Shown here piece by piece: positions 1-6,082 of a stretch of DNA of 11,889 nucleotides. Numbering within the stretch: position 1 is the stretch's first letter; each line of letters begins with the position of its first letter. The notes beneath the pieces were generated by a model, which worked only from the letters and a program-made list of their open reading frames with translations, did not search any database and was not told where the DNA came from. Both the position numbers and the translations under genes were made by a program. Origin of the DNA: an uncultured Verrucomicrobia subdivision 3 bacterium (GTDB taxonomy: Bacteria > Verrucomicrobiota > Verrucomicrobiae > Limisphaerales > CAMLLE01); the NCBI GenBank assembly GCA_946480555.1, contig CAMLLE010000035.1, positions 1-11,889 of the forward strand. The letters are read 5' to 3'.

Positions 1-504
1 GCACTGGAGGACGGCGATCTCACGCTCGCGCTGCACGGGAGCTTTTTGCCGGTTCCGGATTTGTCAGTGTTCAAGCCTGAAGCGTCCCGTAGCCGCGGAC
101 GTGAGGTGGCGGAGAGCACGGTCGCAAACAATCCGCCTCCTCACGTCGGCGGCTACGAAATCAAGGAAGGCGAAATTGAACTGAACTCAGGTCGCGCGAC
201 GGCGGAAATCCCGGTCACAAATCTCGGCGACCGCCCAATCCAGGTTGGCAGTCACTATCATTTCATCGAAACGAATCCATCGCTCCAGTTTGATCGCGCG
301 GCCGCTTACGGCATGCGGCTGAACATCCCCGCCGGAACCGCCGTCCGATTCGAACCCGGCGAAACCAAAACCGTGAAGCTGGTTGAGATCGCCGGCAAGA
401 AAGTCATCCGCGGCGGCAACAACCTCGCGAGCGGCAAGGTTTCCAACATCACGAAGAAGGCCGCCGTGAAGCGGATAAAATCCAAAGGATTCGCAGCCCA
501 ATGA
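1..504 (+). CDS. ureB: Urease beta subunit, 5'-partial; probably the end of a gamma-beta fused subunit
   Basis: This is the structural (non-catalytic) part of the nickel enzyme urease, which hydrolyses urea to ammonia and carbamate in the cytoplasm. The frame is open from base 1 and gives 167 residues. The beta core is clear: [13 protein letters not shown] (residues 77-89), [20 protein letters not shown] (98-117) and VIRGGN (135-140). Residues 4-24 ([21 protein letters not shown]) resemble the linker that follows the gamma domain in jack bean urease (GELQEALFGSLLPVPSLDKF, recalled from memory). The coding sequence therefore very likely continues upstream into a fused gamma domain, and the TTG at 46 is not a true start. 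Residues 25-50 are a low-conservation linker. A palindromic repeat follows the stop by 3 bases, then ureC. I am sure of the beta domain and less sure of the fusion, because the gamma part lies outside the window. Confidence 0.93.
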   Translation, partial: ALEDGDLTLALHGSFLPVPDLSVFKPEASRSRGREVAESTVANNPPPHVGGYEIKEGEIELNSGRATAEIPVTNLGDRPIQVGSHYHFIETNPSLQFDRAAAYGMRLNIPAGTAVRFEPGETKTVKLVEIAGKKVIRGGNNLASGKVSNITKKAAVKRIKSKGFAAQ

Positions 505-507
505 TTC

Positions 508-573
508 ACCGCGGAGACGCGGAGGCGCGGAGTTTCGATTTCGTCTTCCTCCGCGTCTCTGCATCTCCGCGGT
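508..573. repeat. Palindromic repeat element, copy 1, in the ureB-ureC gap
   Basis: Two 25-base arms, 508-532 (beginning ACCGCGGAGACGCGGAGG) and 549-573 (ending GCATCTCCGCGGT), are near-perfect inverted repeats with two mismatches around a 16-base loop. The element starts 3 bases after the ureB stop and fills nearly all of the spacer before ureC. A diverged second copy follows the ureC stop at 2308-2387, so this is an interspersed element and not a simple terminator. No T-run follows. In RNA it would form a long GC-rich hairpin that could affect processing or relative expression inside the operon; that effect is inference. Confidence 0.85.
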
Positions 574-588
574 AAAAGAAAGTTTGCC

Positions 589-2304
589 ATGAGCCACAAA
601 ATGAAACGCTCGCATTATGCCGACATGTTCGGTCCGACCACCGGCGACAAGGTCCGCCTCGGTGACACGTCGCTATTTCTGGAAGTCGAAAAGGATTTCA
701 CCGTCTATGGCGATGAATGCAAGTTCGGCGGCGGGAAAGTCATCCGCGAAGGCATGGGCCAGGCCGCCGGCGTCGGCGCCAAAGACGCGCTCGACTGCGT
801 CATCACCAACGCACTCGTCGTTGATTACACGGGCATCTACAAGGCCGATATCGGCATCAAGGACGGCTTGATCGCCGGCATCGGCAAGGCCGGGAATCCC
901 GATGTGATGGCGGGCGTGTCCAAGGGGATGATCGTCGGAGTGACCACCGAAGTGATCGCAGGCGAAGGGTTGATCCTCACGGCCGGCGGCTTCGATTCGC
1001 ACATTCATTTCATCTGCCCGCAACAGGCGCACGAAGCCATCGCCGCCGGACTCACCACGATGGTTGGCGGCGGCACCGGACCAGCCGTGGGCACCTGCGC
1101 GACGACTTGCACGCCCGCGCCGTTTTATTTCAAGGCGATGCTTCAAGCGGTGGATTCGTTGCCGCTCAACTTTGGGTTCACCGGCAAGGGCAACACCGCG
1201 ATGCCGGCCGGTTTGCCGGATCAAATCAAAGCGGGCGCCATTGGCCTGAAGCTGCACGAAGATTGGGGAACCACACCGGCCGCGATCGATTGCTGCCTCG
1301 GAGTCGCGGACGATTACGACATCCAGGTCACCATTCACACCGACACCTTGAACGAATCGACATTCGTCGAAGGAACAATTGCCGCATTCAAGGGCCGGAC
1401 CATTCACACGTACCACAGTGAAGGCGCAGGTGGCGGTCACGCACCGGACATCATTCGCATCTGTGGCGAGCCAAATGTGCTGCCAAGTTCCACCAACCCG
1501 ACGCGCCCTTACACCGTCAATACCATCGACGAACATCTCGACATGCTGATGGTGTGTCATCATCTCGATCCGAACCTGCCGGAGGATGTCGCGTTCGCGG
1601 AAAGCCGCATCCGTGGCGAGACCATTGCCGCGGAGGACATCCTCCACGACATGGGCGCGATCAGCATGATGAGCTCGGATTCGCAGGCGATGGGTCGCAT
1701 TGGCGAAGTCATCACCCGCACGTGGCAGACGGCCGACAAGATGAAACAGCAGCGTGGCCGCTTGCCGGAAGAAAAGGGCGACAACGACAACCTCCGCATC
1801 AAGCGCTACATCTCGAAGTACACAATCAATCCGGCCATTGCCCACGGTATGAGCCACGTCATCGGTTCGATCGAGAAGGGCAAGCTCGCGGACCTCGTGC
1901 TGTGGAAGCCGGCGTTCTTTGGCGCAAAGCCGGAGATGGTGATCAAGGGCGGCGTGATTGCCTGGGCGCAGATGGGCGATCCGAATGCGAGCATTCCGAC
2001 GCCGCAGCCCGTTTACATGCGACCGATGTTCGCCAGCTTCGGCAAGGCGGCCGGACCCTGTTCGATCGCGTTCGTCAGCCAGGCGGCTAAGAAGCTGGGC
2101 GTGGGAAAACTTTACGGACTCACCAAGCGCATCGAAGCGGTGAAGGGTTGCCGCAAGGTTGGAAAGAAGGATTTGAAGTGGAACAACGCGATGCCGGAGA
2201 TCACGGTCGATCCGGAAACTTACGAAGTACGCGCGAACGGTGAACTGCTGACGTGCGAACCGGCAATGGTGCTGCCGCTCGCGCAGCGGTATTTCCTCTT
2301 TTGA
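589..2304 (+). CDS. ureC: Urease alpha (catalytic) subunit
   Basis: UreC carries the two-nickel active site that hydrolyses urea. The 571-residue protein matches the family's usual length of about 567-573. All key residues are present, at plus 4 relative to Klebsiella numbering: nickel ligands H138 and H140 (FDSHIHF), the carbamylated bridging lysine K221 (GLKLHEDWG), H250 (VTIHTDT), H276 (HTYHSEG) and D364 (SSDSQAMG). It also has flap residues C323 and H324 (MVCHHLD) and R340. The C-terminus ends YFLF, as in plant urease. The ATG at 589 was chosen because it gives the usual short lead-in before [18 protein letters not shown]; the ATG at 601 is an alternative. Only a weak AGAAAG lies upstream. 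The stop overlaps the ureF ATG (TGATG), suggesting coupled translation. The enzyme should be active if nickel is delivered by UreF/UreG and a UreD homologue, which is not in the window. Confidence 0.98.
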   Translation: MSHKMKRSHYADMFGPTTGDKVRLGDTSLFLEVEKDFTVYGDECKFGGGKVIREGMGQAAGVGAKDALDCVITNALVVDYTGIYKADIGIKDGLIAGIGKAGNPDVMAGVSKGMIVGVTTEVIAGEGLILTAGGFDSHIHFICPQQAHEAIAAGLTTMVGGGTGPAVGTCATTCTPAPFYFKAMLQAVDSLPLNFGFTGKGNTAMPAGLPDQIKAGAIGLKLHEDWGTTPAAIDCCLGVADDYDIQVTIHTDTLNESTFVEGTIAAFKGRTIHTYHSEGAGGGHAPDIIRICGEPNVLPSSTNPTRPYTVNTIDEHLDMLMVCHHLDPNLPEDVAFAESRIRGETIAAEDILHDMGAISMMSSDSQAMGRIGEVITRTWQTADKMKQQRGRLPEEKGDNDNLRIKRYISKYTINPAIAHGMSHVIGSIEKGKLADLVLWKPAFFGAKPEMVIKGGVIAWAQMGDPNASIPTPQPVYMRPMFASFGKAAGPCSIAFVSQAAKKLGVGKLYGLTKRIEAVKGCRKVGKKDLKWNNAMPEITVDPETYEVRANGELLTCEPAMVLPLAQRYFLF

Positions 2305-3035
2305 TGAACCGCGGAGACGCTGAGACGCGGAGAGAAGAAGGCGCTTTGCTCAATAGCAGCTCCTCTGCGTCTCCGCATCTTCGCGGTGAAAGGGATTGGC
2401 TCATCTGGCAGCTCGTGGATTCAGCCTTTCCCACGGGTGGCTTCGCGCATTCCGCCGGACTCGAAGCCGCCTGGCAGCATGGCGAAGTTCGCAATCGGGA
2501 AGAGCTGCTTTCGATCGTCGAAGCGGGCCTGAATCAGCTGGGCCGAGCTGCACTGCCATTCGTCACGGCGGCCTGGGACGAGCCGGATCGCCTGCCGGAA
2601 CTGGACGAACTCTGCGACGTGTTCACCACGAACCACGTGGCCAACCGCGCCAGCCGCTTGCAGGGAAAAGCTTTCGCCAGCGCTGTGGAACGCATCTTCG
2701 GCCAATCCGCAATCCGCAATCCGCAATCCGCCATTCACTTCCACTTCGCTCCCGTGTTCGGCGCCAGCCTCCGCCAGCTGGAGATCCCTCGCCAGGCGGC
2801 GATCCAGATGTTCGTATTCAATCAACTGCGCAGCACATTTGCCGCGGCGGTGCGATTGAACATCGTGGGTCCCATGGAAGCGCAGATCCTGCAGCACCGG
2901 CTTTGTCCCAAAGCAGATGAAATGATCGCGCGCGCGGAAGGGCTGACCCTGGATGAGCTGGCGCAGACTGCCCCGCTCCTCGATCTCTGGCAGGGCGCGC
3001 AGGACCGGCTTTACTCACGATTGTTCCAGAGTTAA
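2304..3035 (+). CDS. ureF: Urease accessory protein UreF, with a repeat-derived N-terminus
   Basis: UreF acts with UreD and UreG in GTP-dependent nickel insertion into apo-urease. The 243-residue reading from the ATG at 2304 overlaps the ureC stop. The recognisable domain starts only at residue 31: LIWQLVDSAFPTGGFAHSAG (33-52, the UreF signature), LNIVGPMEAQILQHRL (185-200), and a C-terminus ending YSRLFQS as in Klebsiella UreF (YSRLFRS). It looks closer to plant UreF than to enterobacterial UreF. Residues 2-29 are encoded by palindromic repeat copy 2, so the original N-terminus was extended or replaced by the element. Residues 134-144 are encoded by a heptanucleotide tandem repeat in a loop that is variable in the family. 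In-frame starts inside or after the repeat are few (TTG at 2346), so the 2304 ATG is preferred. The next gene begins 10 bases downstream. Confidence 0.92.
   Translation: MNRGDAETRREEGALLNSSSSASPHLRGERDWLIWQLVDSAFPTGGFAHSAGLEAAWQHGEVRNREELLSIVEAGLNQLGRAALPFVTAAWDEPDRLPELDELCDVFTTNHVANRASRLQGKAFASAVERIFGQSAIRNPQSAIHFHFAPVFGASLRQLEIPRQAAIQMFVFNQLRSTFAAAVRLNIVGPMEAQILQHRLCPKADEMIARAEGLTLDELAQTAPLLDLWQGAQDRLYSRLFQS
2308..2387. repeat. Palindromic repeat element, copy 2, read through by ureF
   Basis: The arms 2308-2332 (beginning ACCGCGGAGACGC) and 2363-2387 (ending CATCTTCGCGGT) are imperfect inverted repeats around a 30-base loop. The ends match copy 1 at 508-573 closely, while the loop is unrelated and longer. 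The left end lies 3 bases past the ureC stop, almost the same placement as copy 1 relative to the ureB stop. Unlike copy 1, this element lies in an open frame continuous with UreF and encodes a polar segment including DAETRREE. Confidence 0.85.
2704..2731. repeat. Heptanucleotide tandem repeat, four perfect AATCCGC units, inside ureF
   Basis: Four identical AATCCGC units occupy 28 bases and encode part of QSAIRNPQSAI in UreF (residues 134-144). Three heptads equal seven codons, so gain or loss of three units keeps the reading frame. The insertion sits between the helical part and the HFHFAPVFG segment, where UreF lengths vary. Confidence 0.9.
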
Positions 3036-3045
3036 ACCAAAGCCC

Positions 3046-4884
3046 ATGAACCCACTCACGCCGTCGCCGGTGCTTAGGTTTTTGGAGAAACTGCACGGCG
3101 AATGCGCTTCGATCGGCGATGGCACTGTGGCCAGCTACATCCCGGCACTGGCAAAAGCCGATCCGCGCGGCTTCGGCATCTGCATCGTCACTGCGACCGG
3201 TTCAGTTTACGAGGTCGGTCATTCGCAGCTTCCCTTCACGATTCAATCCATCTCGAAACCGTTCGTTTACGGCATGGCGCTGGAAGACAATGGGCGCAGT
3301 GAAGTTCTGAAAAAGGTCGGAGTCGAACCCACCGGCGATCTGTTCAACTCGATCAGTCTCGAACCCGGCACCGGCCGCCCGCGCAATCCCATGATCAACG
3401 CCGGCGCGATCGCCACCGCCGGTTTGATTGCAGGCAAGACCCAGAAGACCAAAGTCAAACGACTGCTGGAAACGTTCGGACTCTACGCCGGACGCGAGCT
3501 GGAGATCGACGATGTGGTTCACCGGTCCGAAAGCGAGACTGGCCATCGCAACCGCGCCATCGGCCACATGCTGCGCAACTTCGACATTCTTTCCACCGAC
3601 CCGACGCCCGTCACGGAACTCTACTTCATGCAATGCTCGATTTCGGTGACGTGCCGCGATCTGGCGACCATGGCTGCTACGCTTGCGAATCGTGGGACGA
3701 ATCCGATCACCGGCAAGCAGGCGATCCGCGGCGAATATGTGGAGAACATCCTGAGCGTCATGGGCACTTGCGGCATGTACGACTACGCCGGTGAATGGCT
3801 CTACAACGTCGGCATGCCGGCCAAGAGCGGCGTCAGCGGCGGAATCATCGCCGTCCTTCCCGGCCAGCTCGGCATCGGTGTCTATTCGCCGCTTCTGGAT
3901 GCGCACGGCAACAGCGTGCGCGGCATCCGTGTGTGCCAGGAATTGTCCCGCCATTTCGATCTTCACCTTTACAACCGGCCCAGCGTGGGCCGCTCGACGA
4001 TTCGCCTGAAGTTCACCGGTGCGGAGTTCAGTTCCAGCCGCGTGCGGCAGATTGAAGAGAACCAGGTGCTCCGGCGCGAAGGACGGCGCATTGGCATCTG
4101 GCAGCTGCAGGGAAATCTGATGTTCTCCACCGCTGAGGTGGTCGTGCGTGACGTTCTCGAACATCTGGCCGGAACCGACTACGTCATCCTGGATTTGAAA
4201 CGTGTGTTGTCCGCCAACGAATGCGCGTGCGGCATGCTGCATCAGCTTCTGCTCGATCTGTCGCTCACCGGGAAGACCCTGATCTTCGTCCGCCCGGACC
4301 GCACGCCGTTGTTGCGGCGCTTCCTGAAGCTCAAGCTCGGCAACCGGTTTGCAGACGAGTTCAGAGCTTTTGACGACCTGGATGTTGCGCTGGAATGGTG
4401 TGAGGACCGCCTCCTGGAGCGCAGCGATACGCGCTTGATGGAGAAAACTGCTTCGCTGGAACAATTCACCGTTCTTCAGGGATTCTCAAATGAAGAGATG
4501 GAGCTGTTCAGAACGCAGCTGCAGCCGCGCACGTACGCCGCGGGCGAGACCATCATCAAGAGCGGCGATCGCGCTGGCGAAATGTTCTTCCTGACACGCG
4601 GCAAGGTGAGCGTGCAGACGATTTTGGAATCAGGCGCAAAGAAGCGCCTCGCAACGGTATCGGCGGGAATGACCTTTGGAGAAATGGGATTGATCGACCG
4701 GCAGCCGCGTTCGGCGATGGTGGTTGCGGATCGTGAATCCGAATGCCTGCTGCTTGGCCTGGAAAGTTTCGAGCAGTTCAGCCGCACGCATCCGCACATC
4801 AAGATCCAGTTGCTGCACAATCTGTGTTTCGATCTCAGCGGCAAGCTGCGGAAGGCCAACCGGGAATTGAATGTTTTTGATTGA
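3046..4884 (+). CDS. glsA: Glutaminase with C-terminal STAS and cyclic-nucleotide-binding domains
   Basis: The 612-residue protein should hydrolyse glutamine to glutamate and ammonia. Residues 1-310 are a serine-dependent glutaminase with its catalytic set intact: S68 and K71 (QSISKPF), N118 (NPMINAGAI), E162 and N169 (SESETGHRNRAI), Y193 (ELYFMQCS), Y245 (GMYDYAGEW) and V263 (KSGVSGG). Residues about 345-455 look like a STAS domain, including YVILDLKRV (379-387). Residues about 472-590 are a cyclic-nucleotide-binding domain with the phosphate-binding cassette FGEMGLIDRQPRSA (544-557), keeping E546 and R555, the positions that usually hold the ribose and phosphate. The ATG at 3046 is preferred because the residues before it in this frame (2953-3045) overlap ureF and show no homology. 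It lies 10 bases after ureF and upstream of ureG, so probably belongs to the urease operon. Ligand binding and effect on activity are inferred. Confidence 0.93.
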   Translation: MNPLTPSPVLRFLEKLHGECASIGDGTVASYIPALAKADPRGFGICIVTATGSVYEVGHSQLPFTIQSISKPFVYGMALEDNGRSEVLKKVGVEPTGDLFNSISLEPGTGRPRNPMINAGAIATAGLIAGKTQKTKVKRLLETFGLYAGRELEIDDVVHRSESETGHRNRAIGHMLRNFDILSTDPTPVTELYFMQCSISVTCRDLATMAATLANRGTNPITGKQAIRGEYVENILSVMGTCGMYDYAGEWLYNVGMPAKSGVSGGIIAVLPGQLGIGVYSPLLDAHGNSVRGIRVCQELSRHFDLHLYNRPSVGRSTIRLKFTGAEFSSSRVRQIEENQVLRREGRRIGIWQLQGNLMFSTAEVVVRDVLEHLAGTDYVILDLKRVLSANECACGMLHQLLLDLSLTGKTLIFVRPDRTPLLRRFLKLKLGNRFADEFRAFDDLDVALEWCEDRLLERSDTRLMEKTASLEQFTVLQGFSNEEMELFRTQLQPRTYAAGETIIKSGDRAGEMFFLTRGKVSVQTILESGAKKRLATVSAGMTFGEMGLIDRQPRSAMVVADRESECLLLGLESFEQFSRTHPHIKIQLLHNLCFDLSGKLRKANRELNVFD

Positions 4885-4907
4885 AACCTGGCGATGAGTT
4901 TCGAAGG

Positions 4908-5033
4908 TCCAAGGCCCAAGGAAATTTCAAGTTCCAGATCTCAAATCCGATCGCAGAATCTTCGGATTGAAGCTCGAGACTTGAGGCTTGAACATTTTTA
5001 GGAACTTTGATTCTGGAACTTTGATTTTGATTT
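4908..5033. repeat. Degenerate heptanucleotide-phased repeat, copy A, upstream of ureG
   Basis: The whole glsA-ureG spacer is written in degenerate 7-base units, such as TCCAAGG then CCCAAGG at 4908-4921. A second run in constant phase goes from 4966 to the ureG start codon. An exact 12-base direct repeat, GGAACTTTGATT, occurs at 5001-5012 and 5015-5026, exactly two heptads apart. The block ATTGAAG through CTTGAAC (4966-4993) recurs downstream of ureG at 5987-6007 with one heptad fewer. No ribosome-binding site is visible before the ureG ATG, because repeat sequence abuts it. Confidence 0.75.
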
Positions 5034-5735
5034 ATGCGAATTCTCCTGCACCAACACGGCCACGCCGACAGCCCCGGCCATTTTCACGATCGCGAACTGC
5101 CGCTGGACCGGGATTTCAACCAGCGCGCATTCACCGTCGGCGTCGGCGGGCCCGTCGGCAGCGGCAAGACGGCGTTGATGCTTCAGCTCTGCCTGGAACT
5201 GCGCGACAAGATGAACATCGCGGCGGTGACGAACGACATTTTCACGAAGGAAGATGGCGAGTTTCTGACGAAACATCAGGCGCTCCCCGCGGAACGCATC
5301 CGCGCGGTGGAAACCGGCGGCTGCCCGCACGCCGCCATTCGCGAGGACATTTCATCAAACCTGCTTGCGTTGGAAGAACTGCACGCGAAATTCAAGCCGC
5401 AGCTCCTCTTCATCGAATCCGGCGGCGATAATCTCGCGGCCTGCTTTAGCCGCGAATTGGCGGACTTTACGATCCAGGTCATCGATGTCGCGGGCGGCGA
5501 CAAAATCCCACGCAAAGGCGGCCCGGGGATCACGCAAACCGATCTGCTTGTCATCAACAAGACGGACCTCGCGGAAGCTGTCGGCGCCGATCTGCGGGTG
5601 ATGGAACGCGACACAAAAAAGATGCGCGGAGATGGCCCCTTCGTTTTTGCCCAGGTGAAAAACGGCGTCGGCGTGGAGGAAATCGTCCATCACATCATCC
5701 ACGCCTGGCAGCATGCGACTGGCGTGAAGCATTGA
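5034..5735 (+). CDS. ureG: Urease accessory GTPase UreG, with a histidine-rich N-terminus
   Basis: UreG is the SIMIBI-class GTPase that couples GTP hydrolysis to nickel delivery into urease. The 233-residue protein has the P-loop GGPVGSGKT (38-46), the conserved metal-binding motif C97-P98-H99 ([13 protein letters not shown]), ESGGDNLAA (128-136), [15 protein letters not shown] (151-165) and the guanine-specificity motif NKTD (175-178). The N-terminus is histidine-rich (HQHGH at 6-10, HFH at 16-18), as in plant UreG, and may bind nickel in place of a UreE chaperone. The C-terminal [19 protein letters not shown] also reads like the plant form. The ATG at 5034 includes this His-rich segment and directly follows a repeat with no Shine-Dalgarno. 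It is separated from glsA by 149 bases, so it may be transcribed with the operon or from its own promoter, which I cannot locate. Confidence 0.97.
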   Translation: MRILLHQHGHADSPGHFHDRELPLDRDFNQRAFTVGVGGPVGSGKTALMLQLCLELRDKMNIAAVTNDIFTKEDGEFLTKHQALPAERIRAVETGGCPHAAIREDISSNLLALEELHAKFKPQLLFIESGGDNLAACFSRELADFTIQVIDVAGGDKIPRKGGPGITQTDLLVINKTDLAEAVGADLRVMERDTKKMRGDGPFVFAQVKNGVGVEEIVHHIIHAWQHATGVKH

Positions 5736-5983
5736 GTCAGCGCTTCGCTTGCTATCCGCCATCGAGCCGCACGGTAGTAAAGCCTTCTGGCGGGGCCACT
5801 CTCGCTACGACCGCGACTATGACCGCCACCACAGGCATCGCCATGGCTGCAATTCAGAAAACGGTCGTCGCCGCGGTGAACTCCTCGTTGATCAATTGGC
5901 CCGTATTGGCAGGCGCGATTCAGGCTCGGCAGGATTCGGAGATTCCGACCCCGGCGAGAACAGCGATTGTGGCGATCGAACTC
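5736..5983. other. Stretch without a supported gene between ureG and the rimO 3' end
   Basis: I see no convincing gene here. Two overlapping plus-strand frames stay open. One starts at TTG 5732 (88 residues, alanine- and threonine-rich). The other starts at TTG 5749 (80 residues) and contains the histidine-rich run DYDRHHRHRH. Neither has an ATG, a ribosome-binding site or a recognisable domain. The minus strand has only a 30-codon frame from an ATG near 5845. No hairpin followed by a T-run is visible, so the terminators of the convergent ureG and rimO transcripts are not identified. Confidence 0.5.
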
Positions 5984-5986
5984 CGG

Positions 5987-6043
5987 ATTGAAGCTTGAGG
6001 CTTGAACATTCCTTGGATTTCGGAATTTGAAACTGCGAACTTC
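5987..6043. repeat. Degenerate heptanucleotide-phased repeat, copy B, downstream of ureG
   Basis: Heptads ATTGAAG, CTTGAGG and onward run from 5987 to 6043 in one phase. The first part (5984-6010) matches copy A (4963-4996) base for base, except that copy A holds one extra heptad, CTCGAGA, at 4973-4979. Both copies are in the same orientation and bracket ureG. The block lies just beyond the 3' end of rimO. Confidence 0.7.
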
Positions 6044-6082
6044 GTCCTGGCGAATCTCAGCGGTTCATCTTGCCGATCCTTC

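Noticed and set aside
508..573. Simple rho-independent terminator between ureB and ureC
   Set aside because: No T-run follows the hairpin, and a related copy occurs within coding sequence of ureF, so it is better called an interspersed palindromic element.
673..1857. Long minus-strand open frame opposite ureC (394 residues)
   Set aside because: It is antisense to an intact ureC, lacks any recognisable motif, and its composition (Arg/His/Val-rich) is that of a GC-rich shadow frame.
2253..2303. Upstream extension of ureF into the ureC 3' end
   Set aside because: It overlaps the conserved ureC C-terminus; the overlapping ATG at 2304 is a typical coupled start.
2953..3045. Upstream extension of the glutaminase frame
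   Set aside because: It overlaps the conserved UreF C-terminus in another frame and has no glutaminase homology; the ATG at 3046 is the natural start.
3202..4464. Long minus-strand open frame opposite the glutaminase (420 residues)
   Set aside because: Antisense shadow of a gene with full catalytic motifs; no domain seen.
4908..5033. CRISPR-like repeat array
   Set aside because: The units are 7 bases, contiguous and degenerate, with no unique spacers and no cas genes nearby.
5736..6082. tRNA gene or attachment site in the gene-free stretch
   Set aside because: I looked for a cloverleaf with a GGTTCGAAT-like T arm and for integrase-type direct repeats and found neither; the direct repeat present is the heptad element.
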